From: Paracholeplasma brassicae
GTDB lineage: Bacteria; Bacillota_I; Bacilli_A; Acholeplasmatales; UBA5453
DNA length: 64,000 nt
Assembly (NCBI RefSeq): GCF_000967915.1
Contig: NC_022549.1
Location: 595,522-659,521, forward strand
Direction of reading: 5' to 3'
Shown here in pieces: positions 27,826 through 35,610 of this stretch. Both the position numbers and the translations under genes were made by a program. Numbering within the stretch: position 1 is the first letter of the stretch; every line of letters begins with the position of its first letter. The notes beneath the pieces were generated by a model. That model was not told where the DNA came from, made no database searches, and saw only the letters and a list, made by a program, of their open reading frames with translations.

Positions 27826-28482
27826 TTAAAGCTTAAAAAGCACTTTAATTAATAGAATGACTAGGATATGAAGCGGGTAATAGAAGTAATGGAAATATCG
27901 GTTGATCTTACCATATTGGCCATTATAGAAAAATAATAATGGTATCACATACAGGCTTGCCCATTGATAAACAGGCATTGCTTCAAACCAAATAAAGACG
28001 AAATTCAGTACAGCAAGAGCTAATAAATTAAACCAAACCGATGGCGATAAGTAGAAAAACAAGACCATTAATATCGCATAGATTGATCCATCAATTTTCA
28101 GTAAATAACTGATTACTAATACAAGTATGGTTAATATTTTGATATACCATTTTTGATGACTTATTAGATATAAGGATAACAACGAAGCGAAAAGTGTTAG
28201 CATGATGTTGTTTCTTAACAGATAGTTTGTCCCGTTATAAAGGTATAAAATCAAATAGGATAGTTCAATTAATGCGGCAAATATAAAGAGTCTAAAAAAA
28301 TACTTTTTCATATTTTTAGTATGAATAAACCCGTTAACAAGCATAAAAGCATATAGAGGATACGCCCCTCTACCAATGATTTTTAATGTCAGGTACATGG
28401 ATGGGCTTTTTACTAGGTGCACACCTATGTGGTCTATGGTCATGAGTATGAGTGCAATCCATTTAAGTGTTTTCGTATTCAT
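27826..28482 (-). CDS. TraX-like multi-spanning membrane protein
   Basis: About 218 residues from the ATG at 28482. An upstream ATG (28503) adds seven residues, but TATAAT lies inside that extension and neither start has a good ribosome site. About seven or eight hydrophobic segments. The N-terminus LKWIALILMTIDHIGVHLV with the LMTIDHIG motif, and the following GRGAYPLYAFMLVNGF, are the TraX family signature (named after an F-pilin acetylase). Chromosomal Firmicutes copies have no established substrate; membrane acyltransferase activity is inferred. Confidence 0.8.
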   Translation of the reverse strand: MNTKTLKWIALILMTIDHIGVHLVKSPSMYLTLKIIGRGAYPLYAFMLVNGFIHTKNMKKYFFRLFIFAALIELSYLILYLYNGTNYLLRNNIMLTLFASLLSLYLISHQKWYIKILTILVLVISYLLKIDGSIYAILMVLFFYLSPSVWFNLLALAVLNFVFIWFEAMPVYQWASLYVIPLLFFYNGQYGKINRYFHYFYYPLHILVILLIKVLFKL

Positions 28483-28578
28483 ACTTTCATTATACACAAA
28501 CATCTACTGTTTTTGAGAAAAACGTTTCTTAGAGTTTTCTCTTTTATGATATAATAGTATCAATTCTTGGAGGTGTTT

Positions 28579-29115
28579 ATTATCAAACCATTAGATGTTG
28601 GAAAAACCGTCCAAATTCATAGTTATAAACACGATGGGTCGCTTCACCGTATTTGGCGAAGCGCTGTTGTAATTAAACAAACTGAAGATGTCTTGATTTT
28701 AGGTAACTATAAAACAAGGGTAATTGAATCAGATGGCAGAAATTGGATGACCAAAGAACCAGCGATTTGTTACTTCTTTAAAGACCTTTGGTTTAATGTG
28801 ATTGGGATGTTAAAGAAAGATGGTATTTATTATTACTGTAATTTATCCTCACCTTATTTATATGATGGTGAGGCAGTCAAGTACATTGACTACGATTTAG
28901 ACGTTCGTGTATCGGCCGATGGTAAGTTTAAGATTCTTGATCAAGAAGAATACAACCGTCATCAAGTCAAATACGATTACCCACAGGACGTCAAAACGAT
29001 TGTTGAAGCGGAATTAAAAGTGCTTTTAAAGTACATTAAAGAAGGCAAAGAACCGTTTAAACATGAAGACATCCTAAGAAATTATGACGTCTACAAGAAA
29101 TTGACAAACGTATAA
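28579..29115 (+). CDS. DUF402 protein, probable nucleoside di/triphosphate phosphatase (YgaC/Ntdp-like)
   Basis: About 178 residues. The family core is intact: VQIHSYKHDGSLHRIWRSAV at the N-terminus, KEPAICYFFKDLWFNVIGM, then YYYCNLSSPYLYDGEAVKYI and YIDYDLDVRV (metal-binding acidic residues). Relatives such as S. aureus SA1684 hydrolyse nucleoside di- and triphosphates. The start is unusual. GGAGG lies at 28569-28573 and the only codons at proper distance are ATT (28579) and ATC (28582); the upstream TTG and GTG (28567, 28573) overlap the ribosome site itself. TATAAT at 28550-28555 is a likely -10 box. Confidence 0.85.
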   Translation: MIKPLDVGKTVQIHSYKHDGSLHRIWRSAVVIKQTEDVLILGNYKTRVIESDGRNWMTKEPAICYFFKDLWFNVIGMLKKDGIYYYCNLSSPYLYDGEAVKYIDYDLDVRVSADGKFKILDQEEYNRHQVKYDYPQDVKTIVEAELKVLLKYIKEGKEPFKHEDILRNYDVYKKLTNV

Positions 29116-29140
29116 AAAGTCTAACTTAGGCTTTTTATTT
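29114..29140 (+). terminator. Weak terminator after the DUF402 gene
   Basis: AAAAAGTCTA (29114-29123), loop ACT, TAGGCTTTTT (29127-29136), then ATTTTTA. The next ORF begins 17 bases later, so some readthrough is likely. Confidence 0.65.
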
Positions 29141-29156
29141 TTAGAGGGAGGCAAGG

Positions 29157-30077
29157 ATGAATAAACAAGTCATTTGGTTTATAAAGATGAGTCTGGGATC
29201 AGTTTTATCAATACTCATCGCACTCTTTTTTAATTTGTCTTACGCAATTACAGCTGGTGTGGTTTCAATCTTATCGCTTGAACAAACAAAGAAAAAGTCA
29301 CTTGAGGTGGCATATAAACGAATCGTTATTTCGCTATTTGGATTAATCGTCTCAAGCATCTTGTATGCGGTGTTTAATTATGAGTGGGTTAGTTTGTTCT
29401 TATCCATTGTGTTGATTGTCTCATTTGGGTTATTTTTCAAACTAAGAGAAGGCATTGTCGTTTCAGTTGTCTTAATCAGTCACGCATTTGTCGAAAAATC
29501 GTTAAGCTATCAGACCAATGCGCTCTTTATTCTTTTGATTGGGGTCTTTGTTGCCTTAGTGCTTAATCTCTTTATGCCAAACAATGAAGAGCGCCTTAAA
29601 AAGGAAATTAAAGCGATTGATGAGATGGTTCGTGTTTTAATCAACCACTTGATTGATAATGTGGCACTTTCCTTTGAACTGATCGAAAAAACAATCGAAG
29701 AAGCATTAAAAGACTTAACCATCGACATTGAAAATCAGTTTTTCAGTCGTGGGGATTATAAAATCGCCTACCTTCAAATGCGCCTATCACAAGTCGAGCA
29801 TTTAAAATCCATTGAACGACTTCGATTGGGTGCGAATTCAAAAGAAGCACCCATCGATCATTTTCTACTTCAGCTAAAACAAAACATAGGCTTAGAAAAT
29901 AAGGCGACACCTCTATTAGAAGAACTAAGACAATTAGAACAAACGTATCGTCAAAAAGAACTACCAAAAACCAGGGAAGAGTTTGAACAAAGAGCCTATA
30001 TGTATTTGGTGATTGTAGAACTAAAATCGTTTCTCAATCAAAAAATCATTTTTCATCAGACCTTTCCTAAGGTATAA
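29157..30077 (+). CDS. FUSC / aromatic acid exporter-type membrane protein
   Basis: 306 residues, ATG after GAGGGAGG. Four to six membrane helices fill residues 8-142 (MSLGSVLSILIALFFNLSYA, VVSILSLEQTKKKS, the paired FGLIVSSILYAVFN and VSLFLSIVLIVSFG). A helical cytoplasmic domain (143-306) follows. The ILSLEQTKKKSLEVAYKR stretch after the second helix is typical of the ArAE_1/FUSC fold with its C-terminal ArAE_1_C domain. Members export aromatic or other organic acids; the substrate here is unknown. It stands between DUF402 and another membrane gene without a terminator downstream. Confidence 0.78.
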   Translation: MNKQVIWFIKMSLGSVLSILIALFFNLSYAITAGVVSILSLEQTKKKSLEVAYKRIVISLFGLIVSSILYAVFNYEWVSLFLSIVLIVSFGLFFKLREGIVVSVVLISHAFVEKSLSYQTNALFILLIGVFVALVLNLFMPNNEERLKKEIKAIDEMVRVLINHLIDNVALSFELIEKTIEEALKDLTIDIENQFFSRGDYKIAYLQMRLSQVEHLKSIERLRLGANSKEAPIDHFLLQLKQNIGLENKATPLLEELRQLEQTYRQKELPKTREEFEQRAYMYLVIVELKSFLNQKIIFHQTFPKV

Positions 30078-30109
30078 TGGTAATATGATAGAGTAATAGG
30101 AGGGATTAC

Positions 30110-30796
30110 ATGATTTCATTTTTAAAACATTTCAATCAGAAGATTGGAAAAACAGTGAGTTTGGTGATGGTGTTTGTCTTAACGGCTTATGCACTATACC
30201 GTGGGTTAAGTGCGGATTTAAAATTCATTGATTATTTAATCGGCATTATTTACGTGGTTGTTTTCTCAGCCATGATCTTAATTAGTGCGGTAAAGGGTAA
30301 ACAATTACTCGCACATTTGATTTTGTTAATTGCATTTTATGACAATTCGGTACGCGCATTCTTTGATTGGGTATTTACCATTGGCTCAAATGAATTTGAG
30401 TTTAGTTGGCAAATCTTAATCATGGTCGTGATTTCGGTTTATTTGATTTTACAAATCGTTTCACTCATCCTTGCGGGTGTGAAACTAGAAATCAAATGGA
30501 GTAAGACCTTAGGCCTTGTTGCGTTGTTGTTTGTGTTCTTTGCGTTATCAAATTCAATTACTGAAAGTGTGTCACTTATCTTGATTCCACTCTTAGCGGT
30601 AATGATGTACGCACCACTTGTCTCAACCCTTGGCGTGATTGTCACAACCGCAGCCTTTCCAATTAACATGGTTTATGGGTTGTTCAATGATCAAAAGTAC
30701 ACAGGAGAAGGTTTTTTCACAACCATCCTTGCCACGCTGTTGTTGGTCTTAGCAGTGATTCACTTCACTAAAATTGTCAAAACGAATAAAGTTTAA
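30110..30796 (+). CDS. Unknown integral membrane protein
   Basis: 228 residues with about seven transmembrane segments. ATG start after AGGAGGG. I see no diagnostic motif: the loops are short and charges are few (FFDWVFTIGSNEFEF and a GLFNDQKYTGEG loop are the only longer polar parts). It follows the FUSC-type gene by 32 bases and ends at a UUCG-capped terminator, so the two are probably one transcription unit. Confidence 0.7.
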   Translation: MISFLKHFNQKIGKTVSLVMVFVLTAYALYRGLSADLKFIDYLIGIIYVVVFSAMILISAVKGKQLLAHLILLIAFYDNSVRAFFDWVFTIGSNEFEFSWQILIMVVISVYLILQIVSLILAGVKLEIKWSKTLGLVALLFVFFALSNSITESVSLILIPLLAVMMYAPLVSTLGVIVTTAAFPINMVYGLFNDQKYTGEGFFTTILATLLLVLAVIHFTKIVKTNKV

Positions 30797-30800
30797 TTCG

Positions 30801-30828
30801 AAAAACATCCTTCGGGATGTTTTTTTTC
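30801..30828 (+). terminator. Terminator with UUCG tetraloop
   Basis: AAAAACATCC (30801-30810), TTCG loop, GGATGTTTTT (30815-30824), T-run. Confidence 0.85.
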
Positions 30829-30835
30829 TTAATGA

Positions 30836-30873
30836 TACGAAAAAAAAACGAACCTTTTCAAGTCGTTTGTAAG
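30836..30873 (-). terminator. Terminator of the tRNA cluster
   Basis: On the minus strand AAACGA...TCGTTT closes an interrupted hairpin around TTGAAAAGG, followed by a run of nine or more T. It lies just past the 3' end of tRNA-Gly. Confidence 0.6.
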
Positions 30874-30880
30874 TTCATAA

Positions 30881-30955
30881 TGGAGCGGGCGAGGGGAATC
30901 GAACCCCCATCTCATGCTTGGCAAGCACGTATATTAACCATTATATTACGCCCAC
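30881..30955 (-). tRNA. tRNA-Gly (GCC)
   Basis: 75 nt with encoded CCA. The acceptor stem GTGGGCG/CGCCCGC includes one G-U pair. The anticodon loop TTGCCAA gives GCC, and the T-loop GGTTCGATTCC is canonical. Last of four tRNAs read on the minus strand. Confidence 0.93.
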
Positions 30956-31021
30956 AGCAATAATATGATATCAAAGCGAAAATCCTTTGTCAATCATTTT
31001 CTTTCGATTTTTTTTAAAAAG

Positions 31022-31098
31022 TGGTCGGGAAGACAGGATTTGAACCTGCGACCTCCTGGTCCCAAACCAGGCGCTCTACCAAGCTAAGCTACTTCCCG
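31022..31098 (-). tRNA. tRNA-Pro (TGG)
   Basis: 77 nt with encoded CCA. Acceptor CGGGAAG/CTTCCCG, anticodon loop TTTGGGA (TGG), T-loop GGTTCAAATCC. Part of the Asp-Arg-Pro-Gly cluster. Confidence 0.93.
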
Positions 31099-31115
31099 TA
31101 TTAATAAAAAAGAAA

Positions 31116-31192
31116 TGGCGCGTCGTAAAGGATTTGAACCCTCAACCCTCTGATCCGAAGTCAGATGCTCTATCCAATTGAGCTAACGACGC
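31116..31192 (-). tRNA. tRNA-Arg (TCG)
   Basis: 77 nt with encoded CCA. Acceptor GCGTCGT/ACGACGC. Anticodon stem TCTGA/TCAGA with loop CTTCGGA gives TCG, decoding CGA and, by wobble, other CGN codons. Confidence 0.92.
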
Positions 31193-31205
31193 AATATGAG
31201 TTAAG

Positions 31206-31281
31206 TGGCGGTCCGGACGGGAATTGAACCCGCGATCTCCAGTGTGACAGACTGGCATGTTAACCACTACACCACCGGACC
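31206..31281 (-). tRNA. tRNA-Asp (GTC)
   Basis: 76 nt with encoded CCA. Acceptor GGTCCGG/CCGGACC. Anticodon loop CTGTCAC gives GTC. First gene of the four-tRNA cluster. Confidence 0.93.
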
Positions 31282-31430
31282 AGCAATTCGTATTATAGCA
31301 CAATAGAAATGTGAAATCAACTATATATATGAAAAAAGAGACAATTAAATTGTATCAAATTTAATTGAGCAAAGTATTTCTAAATTGAAATGGTTATGAT
31401 ATAATTAAGTAGTAAAAGGAGTGAGTAGAT

Positions 31431-32078
31431 ATGGCGTATGAATTATACAATCAATTTATTCAGTTATTAAAAGACGAAAACAAACCTGAAGCGGTCAAAT
31501 TTGCACTAAAGTTGTTAGATGATGGCATCTTAACAATCGAACAACTTTATATCGAATTACTCGTCCCGTCGCTTCAAGACTTCTATTGTGAAATTGCGGA
31601 CGAAGATATTTGTATTTGGAAAGAACATTATAGAACTTCAATTATTAGAACAATTCTAGAATGTACCTACCCTTATGTGATTAAAAGAAGAAGTGAAGTT
31701 TCAATTAGTAAAGTAAAAATCGTAGTTTTAACACCAGCGTTTGAGTACCACGAGATTGGGGCAATTCTAAACACTAATTTGATGTTACTTGTTGGGCTTG
31801 ATGCAACCTATATAGGGGCAAACACACCAAAACAAGATATCTTATCAGCACTAAGAGCTTTTAGTCCAGATTACATCGCACTTAGTGTCACAAACCCTTA
31901 TAATATTGTCATTACCAAACAGGTGACCGATGAGATTAAACGATTCTTCCCAGAAGTTAAAATCATTCTTGGTGGACAAGCGTTTAAAAATGAGAGCGCG
32001 ATAAAGACGCTTCAATACGATCAAATTTTACAATCTTATGAGGATTTAATTGAATTTAGAAAGAAGGTAGGAAAATGA
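31431..32078 (+). CDS. Cobalamin (B12)-binding domain protein
   Basis: 215 residues, ATG after AAAGGAGTGAG. The N-terminal about 80 residues form the helical B12-binding_2 cap (AVKFALKLLDDGILTIEQLY ... WKEHYRTSIIRTIL). The rest is a Rossmann-like B12-binding domain: VLTPAFEYHEIGA has an E-x-H-x-x-G version of the DxHxxG motif with H107 as lower cobalt ligand, then PDYIALSVTNPYN (SxT motif) and IILGGQAF (GG motif). No methyltransferase, mutase or DNA-binding domain is attached. Related stand-alone proteins act as corrinoid carriers or light/B12 sensors. It overlaps the downstream ABC permease gene by 4 bases, which suggests functional coupling, but the target is unknown. Confidence 0.85.
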   Translation: MAYELYNQFIQLLKDENKPEAVKFALKLLDDGILTIEQLYIELLVPSLQDFYCEIADEDICIWKEHYRTSIIRTILECTYPYVIKRRSEVSISKVKIVVLTPAFEYHEIGAILNTNLMLLVGLDATYIGANTPKQDILSALRAFSPDYIALSVTNPYNIVITKQVTDEIKRFFPEVKIILGGQAFKNESAIKTLQYDQILQSYEDLIEFRKKVGK

Positions 32079-33259
32079 AACTAGCCTTTCAAATTGCTAG
32101 ACGATTTTTATCTTCAGCAAAAAAACAAACCATCGTTATTATTCTAGGTATTGCCGTCGGGGTATCCGTTCAAGTGTTTATTGGGTCCTTAATTTCAGGG
32201 CTTCAAAAAGATTTAGTCAACACAGCAATTGGTTCAACCTCTCAAATAACTGTAACAAACAAAGACGACAAGTTATTAATTGATAACTATGAGGTCGTGA
32301 TCGATGAAATCAAAAACACCAGTGATGAATTGATTTACGTTACGCCAACGGCCACCAGAGGTGGGGGAAGCTTAATTAAGGATAGCAGTCGTAAAGAACT
32401 CCTATTAAGAGGTTTTGATCTTACTGAGGCAAATAACATTTATAAGTTTACCAATAAAGAAAGACTCATCAGTGGGCGTCTGCCAGAACAAACAAATGAA
32501 GTGATGTTAGGTATTGGATTTAAAAATGCCTATGAAAAAAATAACATTAACTTAGAACTTGGTAGCACAATCACTTACGAATACACACCATCAGATAGTA
32601 TTGAGTTAACCATTGTTGGCTTCTTTGACTTAGGAGTCAACCAAGTCAATGAACTTTGGGGAATTACACCGCTTGAAACCGTCTTTTTAATTAATGGCAC
32701 AAACTCAATTAGTTCGGTTGAAATGCAAGTTAAAGATGAATTTGTAGCCGATAGCATCGCACTTGAACTTGATCAAGTCTTATCCAGTCGTGATTTAGTA
32801 ACCACCAACTGGAAAATTGAACAAGCCTCGCTTCTTTCAGGGCTTCAAGGACAAAGCATTTCGTCATTGATGATCCAAGTGTTTGTGATTATCTCTGTTG
32901 TTTTAGGGATTGCCTCAGTGCTTGCGATTACGGTCATGCAAAAATCCAAACAAATTGGGATTTTAAAAGCCATGGGGTTAACCAATAAAGACAGCGCACT
33001 TGTTTTCTTATTTGAAGGGATGATCCTTGGTGTTTTTGGGGCTGTTGTTGGGGTCTTATTAGGTCTTGGCCTACTCTATTCGTTTACAACCTTCGCAGTT
33101 GATCAAACCACAGGACAACCCGTGGTTCCAATTAATATTGAACCAAGTTTCATTGTTTTATCCGCCTTTATTGCGTTTTTTGCATCTACATTATCGGCGT
33201 TATTCCCGGCCATCCGTTCTTCTAAGATGACCGTTATCGAGGTGATTAGAAATGCCTAA
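32075..33259 (+). CDS. ABC transporter permease, FtsX/MacB type
   Basis: 394 residues. One N-terminal membrane helix (about 18-38, IVIILGIAVGVSVQVFIGSL), a large extracytoplasmic MacB-type periplasmic-core-like domain (about 40-260), then three C-terminal helices of the FtsX domain with the family segment ILKAMGLTNKDSALVFLFEG between the first two. These proteins move or signal lipoproteins, peptides or antibiotics by mechanotransmission. It overlaps the upstream B12 protein (4 bases) and the downstream ATPase (8 bases). Confidence 0.9.
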   Translation: MKLAFQIARRFLSSAKKQTIVIILGIAVGVSVQVFIGSLISGLQKDLVNTAIGSTSQITVTNKDDKLLIDNYEVVIDEIKNTSDELIYVTPTATRGGGSLIKDSSRKELLLRGFDLTEANNIYKFTNKERLISGRLPEQTNEVMLGIGFKNAYEKNNINLELGSTITYEYTPSDSIELTIVGFFDLGVNQVNELWGITPLETVFLINGTNSISSVEMQVKDEFVADSIALELDQVLSSRDLVTTNWKIEQASLLSGLQGQSISSLMIQVFVIISVVLGIASVLAITVMQKSKQIGILKAMGLTNKDSALVFLFEGMILGVFGAVVGVLLGLGLLYSFTTFAVDQTTGQPVVPINIEPSFIVLSAFIAFFASTLSALFPAIRSSKMTVIEVIRNA

Positions 33260-33944
33260 CGTGGTAGAACTAAAAAACATTAATAAGGTGTATGGTGAAA
33301 ATACACCAAACCCAACCCAAGTCTTATTTGATCTAAGCTTGAATTTTGAGGAATCCTCATTTAATTCCATTATTGGTCAATCAGGCAGTGGGAAATCAAC
33401 GCTTCTAAATATTTTAGGTACCCTTGATAAAGCGACCTCAGGGGATGTTGTGATTAACGGTAAAAAGACCCAAGACTTGAAAGCCAATGAACTTTCAACC
33501 TTGAGAAACGAAAGCATTGGATTCATTTTCCAATTCCACTACTTACTACCGGAATTCACAGCCATTGAAAATGTGTTAATGCCATTTAAAATCTCTAAAA
33601 AACCAATCACAGAAGAGGTCTTAAACCGTGCTAATGAACTCTTAGATATTGTCGGGTTATCAACTAAGAAGAACAACTTAGCCAATAACCTAAGTGGTGG
33701 GCAACAACAACGTGTTGCCATCGCACGAAGTTTAATCAATAACCCTAAAATCATCTTAGCGGATGAACCAACCGGGAATCTAGATTCCGATACCACCGAA
33801 CAAGTTTATGAACTACTAAGAGAAATCAACCTAAAGTTTAAAACAACATTCATTATCATTACACACGATAGACACATCGCTGAAAAAGCCGATCGTATCA
33901 TCGAAATTAAAGATGGACGAATTAACTTAGACATTAAAAAGTAG
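33252..33944 (+). CDS. ABC transporter ATP-binding protein, LolD/MacB type
   Basis: 230 residues. Walker [10 protein letters not shown] near 42-50, Q-loop ([20 protein letters not shown]), signature [14 protein letters not shown], Walker [12 protein letters not shown], and H-loop ITHDRH. The [14 protein letters not shown] segment after the Q-loop is typical of LolD/MacB-type ATPases that pair with FtsX-type permeases, as here. It overlaps the permease gene by 8 bases. Terminated by a 15-bp bidirectional hairpin. Confidence 0.93.
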   Translation: MPNVVELKNINKVYGENTPNPTQVLFDLSLNFEESSFNSIIGQSGSGKSTLLNILGTLDKATSGDVVINGKKTQDLKANELSTLRNESIGFIFQFHYLLPEFTAIENVLMPFKISKKPITEEVLNRANELLDIVGLSTKKNNLANNLSGGQQQRVAIARSLINNPKIILADEPTGNLDSDTTEQVYELLREINLKFKTTFIIITHDRHIAEKADRIIEIKDGRINLDIKK

Positions 33945-33948
33945 AAAA

Positions 33949-33993
33949 AAAGTCGTTACACACCAATGGTTCATCGTGTGTAGCGACTTTTCT
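33949..33993. terminator. Bidirectional terminator between convergent genes
   Basis: A 15-bp stem, AAAGTCGTTACACAC (33949-33963) with GTGTGTAGCGACTTT (33976-33990), one G-T pair, A-rich before and T-rich after. It serves the ATPase on the plus strand and the zinc protease on the minus strand. Confidence 0.85.
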
Positions 33994-35148
33994 TTATTCA
34001 ATTTCGCAACTTAAATCAAAGTAAGGGTAACCCTCATTGCGTTTTTGTTCGGTTTCATAATAACTCGGTAAGCCCTTAAATACCCAGTACATCGGGCCAG
34101 ACTTGATGTTTTCTTTTTCATTCAAGAACGTGCTTTCATCACTTTCTTTGATGAGATGAGCGATTTGTTTTTCTAAGTACGTTTTAACCGGTTCTTTGAT
34201 TTTTGAGTCAGAAAGTGCGTCTTTATACCAAAAATAGAGCTGATCTCTTTCTTTTTGTAAATGGCACTTATCAAAGTAATAGATCAGTAGGCTTGCAAGT
34301 TCTAAATGCGTTTGTTTGGTAATTAAACGCTTGTAAGCGTGCTTGTGTGTTTGAAAGTGTGTCGCCCGCTTAAAGATTTTTTCATCAAAGGTGTTGTTAT
34401 TAAAGACGTGGTGTTCAAGCAGTAATTGGAAAAACGTTAGGGTGTGAAAGGTTTGTCCATAAAGTGGTTTTGAATCCAAATAGTCCTCTAATAAGGACAC
34501 ATGATAAGCGGATAGTTCACTGGTGTATTCACTTAGAATCAGTAAAGCGAAGTCCGGGTCTGTTTTTACGTGCTTGTAGGCTTTAAAATCCCCATAAATG
34601 GTTTGTGTTTCAAAGGTCGAAGCATAGGTATATAAGCTTGAGAATAATAGCACATACGTGTTTGAGACCACCACCCAAGGCTCTTCATAAAAGAAGAAAA
34701 TCGTTAAGATAAATAATAATAAAGAAGAAACCACGGTCATCACTGGTGCGGCGATTAACGAAAAAGCAAACGCACGTTGATACCTTTTTTCATCGTCTTC
34801 ATTCAAAATCAGCCCGACATCCGGAATGACTAAACCGCCACCAAGTAAAAATAACGAGGGGTTATAAGAAAGACGCCAACCGCGTTCGGATTTATAAAAT
34901 ACGAAGCATAACAAGAAAATCGCCTTACTCTTTATGCCTCTAAACAAGAAGGCAAATAAATGAGTAAACTCGTGAAGACTCAAGGTCAAAAAGAACATCC
35001 CAACCAGGAGCATGATATGATAATAAAACGGTAACTTAAAAAAGCTACCAAAAAGCGTGCTTAAGTAACCGCTATTAAATAAGGGAACACTAAAGATACC
35101 TAAGATGAAACAAAAGGCTAAAAAGATAATTAATTTATATTTTTTCAT
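33994..35148 (-). CDS. Membrane zinc metalloprotease-like protein (HExxH, M50-like)
   Basis: 384 residues. Membrane helices lie at about 5-25, 42-62, 78-95 and 125-165, with more near 150-180. The second carries H59-E60-F-T-H63, the HExxH zinc site, placed inside a membrane helix as in site-2 proteases; GGGLVIPDVGL near 107-117 may supply the aspartate ligand in place of the NPDG motif. The C-terminal half (about 190-384) is soluble and helical, possibly repeat-like, with no recognised domain. I infer intramembrane proteolysis; a degenerate member with another role is possible because the third ligand is uncertain. It is monocistronic and convergent with the ABC operon. Confidence 0.65.
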   Translation of the reverse strand: MKKYKLIIFLAFCFILGIFSVPLFNSGYLSTLFGSFFKLPFYYHIMLLVGMFFLTLSLHEFTHLFAFLFRGIKSKAIFLLCFVFYKSERGWRLSYNPSLFLLGGGLVIPDVGLILNEDDEKRYQRAFAFSLIAAPVMTVVSSLLLFILTIFFFYEEPWVVVSNTYVLLFSSLYTYASTFETQTIYGDFKAYKHVKTDPDFALLILSEYTSELSAYHVSLLEDYLDSKPLYGQTFHTLTFFQLLLEHHVFNNNTFDEKIFKRATHFQTHKHAYKRLITKQTHLELASLLIYYFDKCHLQKERDQLYFWYKDALSDSKIKEPVKTYLEKQIAHLIKESDESTFLNEKENIKSGPMYWVFKGLPSYYETEQKRNEGYPYFDLSCEIE

Positions 35149-35234
35149 TACAATATCACCACATTTATTATATCATCAATTTGTATTTGAAAAAGTGGTA
35201 AATTGTGTTATTATCAAAAACGAGGGACTAAAAG

Positions 35235-35537
35235 ATGAAAAAAAATCACCATTTAAGACACATTCATTTTAATGCGTCTGTGTTCGTTTTAATTTACAGT
35301 GCGACGGTGTTACTTACCGAGTTATACCGTGAATCCAAATTCACTTTAGGGGAATTTACATCGATCTATCTAGTACTCGTAAACATTGGCTTAGTACTTG
35401 TGTTTTTTATGCTTTGTTTAGAGACCTACTTGATCAGTGTTAAAAAAGTATTTAATCGTTGTGAGAAAATCGGGTTTTACTTGAACATCGGTGGGCTTAT
35501 ATTACTGCTTTTACCACTGATGATTCGTATTTTTTAG
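35235..35537 (+). CDS. Small unknown membrane protein
   Basis: 100 residues, ATG after GAGGGAC. Three hydrophobic segments (FVLIYSATVLLTELY, IYLVLVNIGLVLVFFMLCLETYLI, FYLNIGGLILLLLPLMIRIF) separated by charged loops, with a His/Arg-rich start. No motif recognised. A weak hairpin (TAGCC/GGCTTTTTTTC) follows, and a promoter for the decarboxylase gene lies between, so it is probably its own unit. Confidence 0.6.
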   Translation: MKKNHHLRHIHFNASVFVLIYSATVLLTELYRESKFTLGEFTSIYLVLVNIGLVLVFFMLCLETYLISVKKVFNRCEKIGFYLNIGGLILLLLPLMIRIF

Positions 35538-35555
35538 CCGTTTAGGCTTTTTTTC

Positions 35556-35584
35556 TTGGGATTTATATCGAAACTAGATATAAT
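35556..35584 (+). promoter_or_regulatory. Promoter of the arginine decarboxylase-agmatinase operon
   Basis: TTGGGA (35556-35561), 17-base spacer, perfect TATAAT (35579-35584). The transcript would start about 20 bases before the TTG start codon. Confidence 0.6.
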
Positions 35585-35610
35585 AAGAATAGAAAGGTTG
35601 TGGATCTATT

